A stretch of 64,000 bases of DNA from Christiangramia fulva (GTDB lineage Bacteria > Bacteroidota > Bacteroidia > Flavobacteriales > Flavobacteriaceae). The first letter of the stretch is position 1. Every line of letters begins with the position of its first letter. Below, in pieces: positions 1 through 7,796 of the stretch. Made by a program: the position numbers and the translations under genes. Location: positions 2,852,001 through 2,916,000 of the forward strand of contig NZ_CP028136.1 in assembly GCF_003024155.1 (NCBI RefSeq). Reading direction: 5' to 3'. The notes under the pieces were generated by a model, which was not told the origin of the DNA, searched no databases, and saw nothing but the letters and a program-made list of their open reading frames with translations.

Positions 1-652
1 CATCTGCAATAGTGCCTTCTCCAATAATGTCGTACCAGGCGGAGACGGGGATTTGGGATGAGAGGATGGTTGAACTTTTATTGTATCGATCATCAATGAT
101 ATCCATGAGAGTTTCCCTGGCGTGATTATCAAAGGCCTGCAGACCAAAATCATCAAGAATAAGAAGATCTGCCTTGAGGAGTTTTTTCAGCTCCTTAAGG
201 TAAGTACCATCCATTTTGCTGAGCTTAAGCTTTTTGAACAGACGTGCAGTGTTGGAGTAAATAGTTCTGTGCCCCATTATACAAGCTTCATGACCTAAAG
301 CCTGAGCCAGGTAACTTTTCCCTACTCCAGAAGCGCCGGTAAGGATAATGTTTTCCTTTCGGTTCATAAAGTCAAGGGTTCCAAGACGGGTAAACATGTT
401 CTTATCCAGGTTTCGGTTTTGGGTGTAATTCACATCTGTAAGGTTTGCTTTTTGCCTGAAGTTAGCCTGGCTCAGCAGCCGGTCGATCTTTCTGTTCTGA
501 CGATGATCCCACTCATGATCTGTCAAGAGAGCCAGGTATTCATCGGCAGTGAGAGACTCCAGGCGGTTATCCTTGATGTGCTGAAGGTGCAGGGAGGCCA
601 TAGCACCCAGGCGCATTTGTTTTAATTTTTCGATAGTCTGATTGTTGTTCAT
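1..652 (-). CDS. istB: IstB-like ATPase of IS21 (C-terminus beyond window)
   Basis: This is the helper ATPase of IS21 transposition, which assembles on target DNA and stimulates the IstA transposase. The 217 visible codons start with ATG at 652. They show an N-terminal helical region, Walker A GASGVGKS at residues 106-113, Walker B LLILDDFG near 163-170, and a sensor-like segment STILSSQIP before the frame runs off the window. Family members are about 245-265 aa, so roughly 30-45 residues are missing. It follows istA by 20 bp, the usual translationally linked pair. Confidence 0.93.
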   Translation of the reverse strand, partial: MNNNQTIEKLKQMRLGAMASLHLQHIKDNRLESLTADEYLALLTDHEWDHRQNRKIDRLLSQANFRQKANLTDVNYTQNRNLDKNMFTRLGTLDFMNRKENIILTGASGVGKSYLAQALGHEACIMGHRTIYSNTARLFKKLKLSKMDGTYLKELKKLLKADLLILDDFGLQAFDNHARETLMDIIDDRYNKSSTILSSQIPVSAWYDIIGEGTIAD

Positions 653-672
653 GATATTGATTTAAAGATTCT

Positions 673-2226
673 TTACTGATAGGCTGAGGCGCCTCTTATA
701 TTCTGGTGTACCGGGATATGGGTTTGATTTTCTTCCAGGTCCTGATGGAACAGGGAGTTTTTGTCCATGTTATTCTCCAGGATGTTCTTGATCCGCTTAT
801 AGGATGATGTATCTGCTGCCAGAGCCCTCTTACAGGCGCTGTCTAATCTTTTAGATCCATAAGCTTTGTGGAGCTGGATCAGCCCCATAGCGCGCTTATA
901 TCCTATTTCCGGATATTCGGTAGCTGCCAGTATTTTTTTTACACAACTCAGCACATGAGCTCCATGAGGAGCAGCTTTGTTTTCGAAGAACTCCGGGCTC
1001 CAGTCAGTATATCCTTTATGGGTGCTGCTCAGATGTTCTTTATTGGTAATGTAGGTGCCTTTTGCCGGATTCCGCTTGTGAAGGGCTATCCGCTGATGAT
1101 TGTAATACACCTCTACTGTAGTTCTTGTGTAATGGATCAAGGTTCTTTTTCCGATATAGCGGTAAGGAACACTGTAGTAACTTTTATCCGGAGAGAAGTA
1201 CACGTATCCCATCTTCTGGACTTTGGCTCTTTTGTAGTCCTTCATTTCGTATGGCTGTGACGGCAGAGGCTTTAGATACTCCCGTTCCACGGATTGAAAA
1301 AGTTCTCTGCGGCTGGCTTCCTTTCGCTGGAACAAAAGCGTGTTGTAGTTCACAAGCAAGCGCTTTATCTCTCGGTTTAGTTCTTCCAGGGAGAAGAAGG
1401 TCATCTCACGCATCGGATAGTAGATCCGCTGGTAAACCAGGTGTACAGCATTTTCCACCAGGGCCTTATCCTGAGGTGCATAACTACGGGTAGGATTGAT
1501 GACACAGTTGTAATGCCTTGCAAAGTCTTTAAAGCTGCGGTTTATTTCTGGTTCGTATTTACTGGCTCTTGTTACTGCAGATTTTAAATTATCCGAGACG
1601 ATAGCCTGGGGAACTCCACCGTAAAAGCGAAGAGCATTGGCGCAGCAGGAGATAAGATCTTCTCGTTTCTGACTCTCACAAGCCTCCACATAGGTATACT
1701 GGCTATTAGGCAATATAGCTACAAAGACCTCCATTGGTACTAACTCTCCGGTTTCCTTGTTAACCACATGAAGCTTTTTGCCTGTAAAGTCGATGAACAT
1801 CTCTTTCCCGGCCTCGTGCTCCAGTTTCATAGATCCTTTGATCTTGGAGTACTTCCTGCGGTAATGCTCCATGAATTGGGTGTAGCTATAGGGTTCTCTG
1901 GCCCTTTGGGCATACTCCTGATAGTGATGGAGAAAGGTAAACCCAGGATGATTCCGGGCCTTATTGACCCCCTCAAAATATACCATCAGCTCATCGTAAC
2001 GCTGGTTGTCGATGGTGGAATGAGAGGGAAAGAGTTCTTTCAGAGCGGGATCATCAAAGCGCAGGAGCTCTTCATAGCTGTAGTCACATGCCTTGAAGAG
2101 CTTCATGTAGGAGTTCACCGTATTGCGGGAGATGCCAAGAGTAATCCCTATTTTACGGTTGCTATACCCGTCAAGATGTAAAGTAATAATTTGTTTCAGG
2201 TCCATAGGATCAAGTGTATTGGCCAT
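673..2226 (-). CDS. istA: IS21-family transposase IstA
   Basis: This is the DDE transposase that cuts and joins IS21 ends. The 517-aa product has an N-terminal helix-turn-helix (about residues 10-45, GYSNRKIGITLGISRNTV), then an rve-type catalytic core with candidate acidic residues D146 (MFIDFTGK), D212 (AIVSDNLK) and E258 (DKALVENAV). A C-terminal beta-rich region follows, typical of IstA. The length is normal and no frameshift is visible, so the element may be active. istB follows directly. Confidence 0.94.
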   Translation of the reverse strand: MANTLDPMDLKQIITLHLDGYSNRKIGITLGISRNTVNSYMKLFKACDYSYEELLRFDDPALKELFPSHSTIDNQRYDELMVYFEGVNKARNHPGFTFLHHYQEYAQRAREPYSYTQFMEHYRRKYSKIKGSMKLEHEAGKEMFIDFTGKKLHVVNKETGELVPMEVFVAILPNSQYTYVEACESQKREDLISCCANALRFYGGVPQAIVSDNLKSAVTRASKYEPEINRSFKDFARHYNCVINPTRSYAPQDKALVENAVHLVYQRIYYPMREMTFFSLEELNREIKRLLVNYNTLLFQRKEASRRELFQSVEREYLKPLPSQPYEMKDYKRAKVQKMGYVYFSPDKSYYSVPYRYIGKRTLIHYTRTTVEVYYNHQRIALHKRNPAKGTYITNKEHLSSTHKGYTDWSPEFFENKAAPHGAHVLSCVKKILAATEYPEIGYKRAMGLIQLHKAYGSKRLDSACKRALAADTSSYKRIKNILENNMDKNSLFHQDLEENQTHIPVHQNIRGASAYQ

Positions 2227-2273
2227 ATCTTCTCACATTTTGCGACAAGATAGGAGTTACTTGATCTTTCAAA

Positions 2274-2410
2274 GTGGCACAAAACGAACCGAAACGGGTG
2301 GCACAATTTGAACCGTTACAGATTTAATCCACACCGGAAGTGGCACAAATCAAACCGAAATACCTGGCACTAACCGACCGAAATGACTGGCACAATTCGA
2401 ACCGAAATAG
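2274..2410. repeat. Terminal multiple repeats of the IS21 end
   Basis: Five imperfect direct repeats of about 23 bp start at 2274, 2298, 2340, 2364 and 2387. Each begins (G/C)TGGCAC and ends near CCGAAA or CCGTTA. Repeated transposase-binding sites at the ends are a hallmark of IS21. The spacing is 24, 42, 24 and 23 bp, so one repeat seems lost or diverged between 2322 and 2340. Confidence 0.8.
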
Positions 2411-2413
2411 CCA

Positions 2414-2620
2414 AGAGGAGTTTTAAATAAATATATTTTTGATGATCTTGATCAGGTACGGGAACAAACCCAAGTCTGGATGGATGATTACAACAATCAA
2501 AGGCCTCATGATGCATTAGGAAAAATGGCACCAATAGAATATGCAAAAATTAATACGCTATTAGAAACTACAAATAAAACTAAAAACAATAATTTTATAA
2601 CATCAAGCAGTTCTAATTAG
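2414..2620 (+). pseudogene. 3' remnant of an IS3-family transposase (OrfB)
   Basis: The open frame ends at TAG 2618-2620 and reads as the C-terminus of an IS3-type integrase, with the diagnostic WMDDYNNQRPHDALGKMAP segment followed by an Asn/Ser-rich tail. It has no start and begins at the IS21 end, so the rest was lost or lies on the other side of IS21. The IS3 end is probably near the CA at 2631-2632, because from 2633 the sequence matches the cassette gene at 12533-13282. Confidence 0.82.
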
Positions 2621-2632
2621 GGGAAGCTTACA

Positions 2633-2750
2633 ATTCCGCATATCCGTTTTCTCCATCTTTTGCGAGTTCGTAGCTACCTAAACCATATTTTTTAATTTGA
2701 TTTAAATAATAATTTACTTGATCCTGATCTTTATTGTTTTCTTCTGACAT
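2633..2750 (-). pseudogene. Truncated copy of the HEPN-like cassette gene (5' end only)
   Basis: From 2633 to about 2780 the sequence is essentially identical to 13163-13312, the first ~39 codons and leader of the gene at 12533-13282. The ATG is at 2748-2750. The rest is replaced by the IS3 remnant. This is therefore the distal, IS-disrupted cassette of the array. The attC-like site at 2776 is preceded by the same cassette end as the full copy. Confidence 0.85.
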
Positions 2751-2775
2751 AGAAACATTCAAATAAATAATGCAC

Positions 2776-2901
2776 AACGGATACGTATATTCGTCAGTTG
2801 TGGTTGTGAAGATATGGATTTGTCCGATTTAGTTTTTTAAATTCTTGGTTTCTACGAATTTTGTTTTAGTTCAATGGCCGCAATTGCGAATATGCGATGT
2901 T
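2776..2901. repeat. attC-like site A
   Basis: AAC 2776-2778 to GTT 2899-2901. Arm GTATATTCGTCAGTTGTGG pairs with CCGCAATTGCGAATATGCG (same class as H and Q). The central box TTGTCCGATTTA is present. It separates the truncated distal cassette from the PD-(D/E)XK cassette, whose ends are GTTGTAGGTA and TACCTACAAC. Confidence 0.85.
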
Positions 2902-2912
2902 GTAGGTAGTTT

Positions 2913-3866
2913 TTATTGGATCAAATCTTCTTGAGTAACCGAAATCATATCGGATTTCCCAATTTTACTTGCTGATTTCCTTTCAGCTACATCGATTACT
3001 ATGAAATAATAATTTTTATGGTTGATAGTTAACATTGGAGGATAGAAACCCTTATTACCGTTTAAATCCAAATTAATTTGTGCTTTGTCAAAATTAAATA
3101 TTACAAGAAATCCTTGTGTTTTGTTATAATTTTCTGTGTACTGTCTAATTTGAGTAAAACCTTCGCTAATTCTATGTTTTCCGTATTTTTTTTGCCGATC
3201 AAAGATTTTAATTTCAATAATTAATGGATCTGAAGTGTTTATGTTGCCTACAATATCTGCTCTACCCGATTTTGACTTAGGAGTTGAAAACGGATAATCT
3301 ATTCCCTGATCGAATAGAAACATTCTCAAATCGTCTTCTAGTGAATCCTCATAATTCTTGTTTTGAGAGGTATATTGATTTAATAATTTTTCAGCGGTAA
3401 ACCATTCTGTTCGCTTCTTATATTTTTCCAATAGATATACTATAGAATTATGATTTTCTAATGAATCTGCTATGAATTGTAAAAATGGAAGAATTAGATC
3501 GGAACAAATTCTTTTTTGATTTTCATGATAGTTCCCAAAATAAAAATGGGTTAGTCGGTGAATATTAAAATTATATTTTTTGGCTAGATATTTTGTTACC
3601 TGATAACATATCGAAGCTCTATGTTCTAAACTCTCGGTTCCAATTTCATAAAACTGGAATTGTAGATCGTCATCTAGTTTTTTTAGTTCTTGTTCATTTA
3701 GAAAATATTTTTTTTCAGCTTCAGTTATAATACCCTTTATTGTAGCATTATCTTCAATGTTTTTAAGTAGAAATTTCAAATCAAATTGAAAATTATCTAA
3801 GGTTGAATTTTGAACTCTGATATACCAATCATTAATATTCTGAACAAGATTTTTATTATAATACAT
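2913..3866 (-). CDS. Cassette gene: PD-(D/E)XK nuclease-like protein
   Basis: The function is unproven. The 317-aa product has a helical N-terminal half without a recognised family and a C-terminal segment with the layout of a PD-(D/E)XK nuclease core. This comprises E173/E177, then GRAD with D204, then IEIK with E218 and K220, then QIRQY (Q239, Y243), the QxxxY feature seen in many restriction-like nucleases. This suggests DNA cleavage in a defence setting. It is a single-gene cassette between sites A and B; its stop lies 10 bp inside the cassette end. No own promoter was found, so it probably depends on upstream transcription. Confidence 0.72.
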   Translation of the reverse strand: MYYNKNLVQNINDWYIRVQNSTLDNFQFDLKFLLKNIEDNATIKGIITEAEKKYFLNEQELKKLDDDLQFQFYEIGTESLEHRASICYQVTKYLAKKYNFNIHRLTHFYFGNYHENQKRICSDLILPFLQFIADSLENHNSIVYLLEKYKKRTEWFTAEKLLNQYTSQNKNYEDSLEDDLRMFLFDQGIDYPFSTPKSKSGRADIVGNINTSDPLIIEIKIFDRQKKYGKHRISEGFTQIRQYTENYNKTQGFLVIFNFDKAQINLDLNGNKGFYPPMLTINHKNYYFIVIDVAERKSASKIGKSDMISVTQEDLIQ

Positions 3867-3898
3867 AGAAGCTCAAATTTTGATTAAAAATTACCTAC

Positions 3899-4024
3899 AA
3901 CGGTTTGCGGTTATCGCAAGTTACGGGAGTAGGGACGCGAACTTGTCGGATTATTTATTTTCTTTCCTGGTTTCTAAAATTACACTTTTTCGGCAAAACC
4001 CGTAATTTGAGATGAACCGCTGTT
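3899..4024. repeat. attC-like site B
   Basis: AAC 3899-3901 to GTT 4022-4024. Arm CGGTTATCGCAAGTTACGGG pairs with CCCGTAATTTGAGATGAACCG. The central box is CTTGTCGGATTA. It lies between the PD-(D/E)XK cassette and the lipoprotein cassette, whose ends are GTTGTAAAC and GTTTACAAC. Confidence 0.85.
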
Positions 4025-4034
4025 GTAAACAGTT

Positions 4035-4556
4035 CTAGTTGAATTCTACAGGTAAAAATTCTTGTTCAGGAACTTTTTCAATATCGCAAGGATTTTTAAC
4101 TACTCTTAATTTCTTTGCTAGTTTCAATCTTGTAATAACTCTTTTTCCCTGATTTTTATATTTAGGGAAATTCCATTTAAATAAAATTAAATTCTTTTTT
4201 TGTTTAATAAGTTTAAAAATGAATTCCGCTTTTAAATTTTCATTTTGACTTTTTATTAAAATACTATCATTTGTAACATTGTATTCAGAAATTTCAAATT
4301 TCGTCGGTTCATCGATTTGATGTTTTAAAAGAATAGATTTATTATCGATTATTATCTCGGGAGTTTGTCCATCACAGGGATCATATAAAAAATAACCTTC
4401 TTTATCTCTTTCAAGTTCTATCCACTCACCATTTAAGTCATTAAGATTATTCCATTTCTCTTTCGGTATATATTCAGCTGAATTTTGATTAAGGTTTGTT
4501 TCACAAGAGTAAATTATTCCAATTAAAATCAGAATTAAAATTTGTTCTTTTCTCAT
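4035..4556 (-). CDS. Cassette gene: small lipoprotein of unknown function
   Basis: The 173-aa product starts with a lipoprotein signal: MRK, a hydrophobic stretch of about 14 residues, then the lipobox IYSC (Cys18). The mature part is polar, probably beta-rich, and ends with a pair of prolines and acidic residues (VPEQEFLPVEFN). I recognise no family. The predicted location is a lipid-anchored envelope protein. It fills the cassette between sites B and C alone, with the start about 20 bp from the cassette end and no visible promoter. Confidence 0.75.
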   Translation of the reverse strand: MRKEQILILILIGIIYSCETNLNQNSAEYIPKEKWNNLNDLNGEWIELERDKEGYFLYDPCDGQTPEIIIDNKSILLKHQIDEPTKFEISEYNVTNDSILIKSQNENLKAEFIFKLIKQKKNLILFKWNFPKYKNQGKRVITRLKLAKKLRVVKNPCDIEKVPEQEFLPVEFN

Positions 4557-4575
4557 AACTTTCTGAATTGTTTAC

Positions 4576-4697
4576 AACGGTTTTGGTTAACGCAAGTGCG
4601 GGAGTAGGGACGCGAACTTGTCAGTTTAACGTTTTCTAATTGGTCTCTAAAATATCGAATTTTATTGAAATACCCGCTATTTGCGATAACCAGTGTT
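4576..4697. repeat. attC-like site C
   Basis: AAC 4576-4578 to GTT 4695-4697, 122 bp. Arm TTGGTTAACGCAAGTGCGGG pairs with CCCGCTATTTGCGATAACCAG. It is nearly identical over its whole length to site J, and close to O. It separates the lipoprotein cassette from gene-free cassette copy 1. Confidence 0.86.
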
Positions 4698-5099
4698 ACC
4701 TAGAGTTGCGCCACGTTCGAGTACACACGAAATGATTGGCCGGCGTTGCGGAAAGGGCAGCTCAAAATCAACAATTTCAGTTCGGATTAAAAATCAGAAT
4801 ATTTTCTTTCCTGGATTTTTCAGCCAGCCTTTTTTTGAACTCTCTTTTCAATGGAATTTTGTTGTTCAGTAAGGGTCGAAATTGGAGGTTTTTAATCCAT
4901 TTTTCTAAATCTTGAAAATCTCTGTTTTTAAAGGCTTTTTTGAAAATTCTATTTCAGCAGGATTTTTCAGTTGAACTTTTTTTCCGAACATTCAGTTTAC
5001 CAAAGCGCTTCCAGATTTATCGAATTTCGCCTGACAGGAAAATTAAAACTTTTTGCTCCAACTTGATCTTTCTGTATTCCGGTTGGCGCAATTCTTGGT
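4698..5099. repeat. Gene-free cassette, copy 1
   Basis: About 400 bp without a convincing gene on either strand. It is near-identical to 9943-10343 and clearly related to 15942-16340. Its ends pair as GTTACCTAGAGTTGCGCCA with TGGCGCAATTCTTGGTAAC (two non-Watson-Crick positions, one a G-T). A short conserved reading stretch ending KVLIFLSGEIR on the minus strand lacks a start codon in all copies. The stretch 4557-5267 therefore holds only sites C and D and this cassette. Confidence 0.8.
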
Positions 5100-5222
5100 A
5101 ACGTCAAAGCATATGATTTCGGGCGGGAATAAAGGCACGGAGGTGTCCGAAGTGGAGAAAAGCTTTGTAAAATCCAAGACTAAACGCAAACACAAAAACC
5201 CGCCTGAATTATATGCAATGTT
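5100..5222. repeat. attC-like site D (divergent)
   Basis: AAC 5100-5102 to GTT 5220-5222. The sequence is unlike the other sites, but the layout is the same. Arm GCATATGATTTCGGGCGGG pairs with CCCGCCTGAATTATATGC, the centre reads CGGAGGTGTCCG, and it ends AATGTT. It follows the gene-free cassette and precedes the only cassette with a plus-strand gene. Confidence 0.78.
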
Positions 5223-5267
5223 GTAGGTATGTAAGCCTACGGATTTGAAAAATAAAACTTAAAAAAT

Positions 5268-5432
5268 ATGATAACAGCATTAGTACATTACAAACAATGG
5301 GTAGATGCAGGACACCCACTACTTGACGGAACTTGGGTAGACCATTCCCAGGTGGTTGAAGTATTGAAATTAACAGACTTGAATGATATGTTTAGGCATA
5401 TTACCAAGATTGAAATATTAGAACAAACGTAA
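5268..5432 (+). CDS. Small 54-aa protein encoded opposite to the array
   Basis: ATG 5268 to TAA 5430-5432 encodes a 54-residue soluble-looking protein with a balanced composition (MITALVHYKQ... to ...EILEQT). The A-rich leader before the ATG suits Bacteroidota translation starts. The minus-strand alternative in this cassette has a Cys/Ser-rich, unlikely sequence starting inside site E, so the plus-strand frame is preferred. No family is recognised. Being antisense to array transcription, it would need its own promoter, and no exact TAnnTTTG box is visible. Its cassette has the longest terminal inverted repeat of the array. Confidence 0.6.
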   Translation: MITALVHYKQWVDAGHPLLDGTWVDHSQVVEVLKLTDLNDMFRHITKIEILEQT

Positions 5433-5449
5433 GTAGGCTTATTACCTAC

Positions 5450-5577
5450 AACGGTCTCGCATAACGACAAGTGGCGCGGAATTATGGATGCGGATTTGTC
5501 GGCTTACCAATTTAGTTTATTATGGAAACTAATTTAGTTCTTTTTTCTAAAACCCGCCATTTGCGATATGCGTTGTT
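5450..5577. repeat. attC-like site E
   Basis: AAC 5450-5452 to GTT 5575-5577. Arm CGCATAACGACAAGTGGCG pairs with CGCCATTTGCGATATGCG, with extra unpaired bases on the left arm. The central box is TTTGTCGGCTTA. Same class as F, I and N. The next cassette ends are GTTGCCTGC and GCAGGCAAC. Confidence 0.88.
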
Positions 5578-5595
5578 GCCTGCTGTAATTAATTT

Positions 5596-6402
5596 CTATT
5601 CTTTGTCTCTGATCTCTAAATCATAGAAATATTCTTTTCCACAAGGACATTCTTCAATTAACTCAGGCTCATAAAAATTGATCATTTTTTTTACCGCTAA
5701 AATTGCTCTTGTATAGTCAAATTTTATGAGCTTTCTATAGGTTGATTTATATTGAGTGTTTGTGTTTTCTTCAATAGGTTTTAAGTGAATAATTTCATTC
5801 CTGAGTTCAATTAATAATCGAATTATTAAATTATCCCTTTTAAATTTACTCTTGAATTTTTTTCCTTTTATTTCAGGTAGAGCCTTATCTATCTTATGGA
5901 AAACAGATGGTTCAAACTTATCTCCATTTTTATCTAAAAATGGGTGATCTTCTGGGATTTGGCGATTCGCAAAGCTTTCTATGGCAGATTGTAAATTAAT
6001 TATACAATTAGCTGCAAACTGAAAAAAGAATGCAAAATCTTTTTCATCTATTTCTTTCCTTAAATTTCTGAAAGTTGGCGATTTTTTAAAAAGATTTTCT
6101 CTTTTAAAAATTAAGTTTCTATGAAACATAACAGCATTTGAATAGAAAATCGAGGTAGGGTTTAATTCTAATTGAATTAGTTTTTTTCCTTTATGTAAAA
6201 AATCAAATCCAAATACAACTGAGTTGTCAAATTCTAAAAACATATCAAATCCTAATTCATCGGATAACTTATCAGTTTTTGAATATTGCTTTTGAATTTC
6301 TTTACTTCCTGTTGGGCTTTCAATATCCTTGGAAACTTCTTGAATATCTATTTTCTTTTCATATTTCTTAGTAGGCTTATATTTTATGTGGGTCAGATGC
6401 AT
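5596..6402 (-). CDS. Cassette gene: HEPN-like protein with R-x4-H
   Basis: The 268-aa product has a charged N-terminus, a middle region with long helices (FAFFFQFAANCIINLQSAIE, about 123-142) and RNEIIH at 201-206. This R-N-x3-H arrangement, after a helix and before another, is the catalytic signature of HEPN ribonuclease folds found in toxins and phage-exclusion proteins. A C-terminal CPCGKEYF segment has two cysteines. A role in RNA cleavage or abortive infection is inferred, not shown. It is a single-gene cassette between sites E and F, starting 38 bp inside the cassette. Confidence 0.66.
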   Translation of the reverse strand: MHLTHIKYKPTKKYEKKIDIQEVSKDIESPTGSKEIQKQYSKTDKLSDELGFDMFLEFDNSVVFGFDFLHKGKKLIQLELNPTSIFYSNAVMFHRNLIFKRENLFKKSPTFRNLRKEIDEKDFAFFFQFAANCIINLQSAIESFANRQIPEDHPFLDKNGDKFEPSVFHKIDKALPEIKGKKFKSKFKRDNLIIRLLIELRNEIIHLKPIEENTNTQYKSTYRKLIKFDYTRAILAVKKMINFYEPELIEECPCGKEYFYDLEIRDKE

Positions 6403-6439
6403 TTGTTAGAATTTCGGATCGTCAATAATTATTGCAGGC

Positions 6440-6567
6440 AACGGCTTCGCATAACGACAAGTGGCGCGGAGTTTTGGATGCGGATTTGTCGGCTTACCGG
6501 TTTTGATTGTTATGGAAACTAAATTAGTTCTTTTCTATTAAACCCGCCATTTGCGATATGCGTTGTT
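6440..6567. repeat. attC-like site F
   Basis: AAC 6440-6442 to GTT 6565-6567. Arm CGCATAACGACAAGTGGCG pairs with CGCCATTTGCGATATGCG. It is almost the same as E (the left edge reads AACGGCTTCGC). The next cassette ends are GTTACCTGC and GCAGGTAAC, extended by GCGA/TCGC beyond a two-base interruption. Confidence 0.88.
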
Positions 6568-6580
6568 ACCTGCTGGCGAT

Positions 6581-7624
6581 TTAACTATAGCTTTCTTCTA
6601 GTTTGGTAATTATTACCTTATAAATTTCTTCAAAGGTCATATTCTTGTTTTTGACATAATTGTCAAGTTCTTTGAAAACTATCTTTGATTTTGGCCAAAG
6701 TCGGTCATACTCAAAATCTCCTATTTTCTTACCATAGTTTAATGCAATTATTTTAGCAGTAATTCCACGAACAATTATTTCATCAATATTTGTTCTTTCA
6801 TTTTTGAACTTGTCACTTTTTAGTTTTTCGTCGAATTCATCAGTGTAATATCTGTGAAATAAATCCTCAGTATACAAATGACTGTTCTCGTGAAAAGTAA
6901 TTCTTCTATTTGTTTTATTCCATTTTGGAGTTAGAGATTTGTTTAGATCTATCGAATCTGATTTTTCACAAATATTAGCTAATAGGTATTTTCTTATTGA
7001 ATCATTTTCTGGTAAAAATGTAATTGACCTGCTTGTGATATTGTTTAAAGGATCAAAATATATAATCAAATTTGGTTGTTTCTCAACCCTAAAAAAGTTA
7101 TTCAGCTTCTGAGTTATTTTATTAGTCTTTATAGAATCTTTTAGTGGGATGAAGTTTATATCATATTCGTTTCTAAAATTAATAGTTTCTTTAAAATTTG
7201 AAATTAGCCTGGAAACTGAATCAATATTTTTTCCATACCAACCAAATTGATTTTCTAATTGAGATTTATCTAAATTCGATTTTGGTTTTAAATTCTTGTT
7301 CAATGCTAAAGCTAAAACTGGCAAATCTCCATTCCATAAATCTCCTTTGGCAATTTTTTGAACAAAAGGATGATTGGAATATTTTTTATAAGGTAAATAG
7401 TTTTCGGAGTAGAATTTGTCTTTACAAGGTCTTAAATCCGGCGATATACTATCCATTATTGCCAAATTATAAGCTAATCGGAATAGTTCTATTCGATCGT
7501 CTACCTTAATTTCAATTGAAGAATTGGCTTTCTCCGATATTTGTTTCTTAGATTTTTGGTTTCTGTTACAGCCCGAAATAACTAATGTCAATATTAAAAT
7601 TAATAGCTTGTAATTCTTAATCAT
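6581..7624 (-). CDS. Cassette gene: lipoprotein with HExxH, putative metallopeptidase
   Basis: The 347-aa product begins with a lipoprotein signal and lipobox ISGC (Cys19). In the second half, TFHENSH gives a zinc-binding H245-E246-x-x-H249, and E282 in DEIIVRG is a candidate third ligand 33 residues on. This gluzincin-like spacing suggests a lipid-anchored zinc protease or a related DUF4932-like protein. The family assignment is a guess from the motif. It is a single-gene cassette between F and G, and no promoter is visible. Such envelope-anchored cargo is unusual next to toxin-type cassettes. Confidence 0.64.
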   Translation of the reverse strand: MIKNYKLLILILTLVISGCNRNQKSKKQISEKANSSIEIKVDDRIELFRLAYNLAIMDSISPDLRPCKDKFYSENYLPYKKYSNHPFVQKIAKGDLWNGDLPVLALALNKNLKPKSNLDKSQLENQFGWYGKNIDSVSRLISNFKETINFRNEYDINFIPLKDSIKTNKITQKLNNFFRVEKQPNLIIYFDPLNNITSRSITFLPENDSIRKYLLANICEKSDSIDLNKSLTPKWNKTNRRITFHENSHLYTEDLFHRYYTDEFDEKLKSDKFKNERTNIDEIIVRGITAKIIALNYGKKIGDFEYDRLWPKSKIVFKELDNYVKNKNMTFEEIYKVIITKLEESYS

Positions 7625-7665
7625 TCGGTTTTCTTCTTTTCTCGATTTTTAATTCGCTTGCAGGT

Positions 7666-7788
7666 AACGGTCCCGGTTAACACAAGTTGCAGGAGTAGGG
7701 ATACGTACTTGTCATTTTAGATCTGGTTTGTTGATCAAGTTAATTAATTTCTTTCTAATGCACCCTGCAATTTGTGATAACCGTTGTT
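7666..7788. repeat. attC-like site G
   Basis: AAC 7666-7668 to GTT about 7786-7788 (1 bp uncertainty). Arm CGGTTAACACAAGTTGCAGG pairs with CCTGCAATTTGTGATAACCG. The central box is ACTTGTCATTTTA. The inner sequence GTTTGTTGATCAAG resembles sites R and S. The next cassette ends are GTTAGCC and GGCTAAC. Confidence 0.84.
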
Positions 7789-7796
7789 AGCCACAG

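Larger units (their letters stand above)
1..2413 (-). mobile_element. IS21-family insertion sequence (partial at window start)
   Basis: istA and istB lie in the canonical IS21 order on the minus strand, 20 bp apart. The outer end upstream of istA carries five copies of a motif beginning GTGGCAC or CTGGCAC. The element seems to end near the CA at 2412-2413, where an IS3 transposase fragment starts abruptly. The other end lies outside the window, so completeness and any target duplication cannot be judged. Confidence 0.9.

Noticed and set aside
868..1493. Plus-strand frames opposite istA
   Set aside because: Shadow frames of a complete IS21 transposase gene without their own features.
5288..5470. 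60-codon minus-strand frame in the cassette between sites D and E
   Set aside because: Starts inside site E and has an improbable Cys/Ser-rich composition; the plus-strand 54-codon frame overlapping it looks like a real protein.
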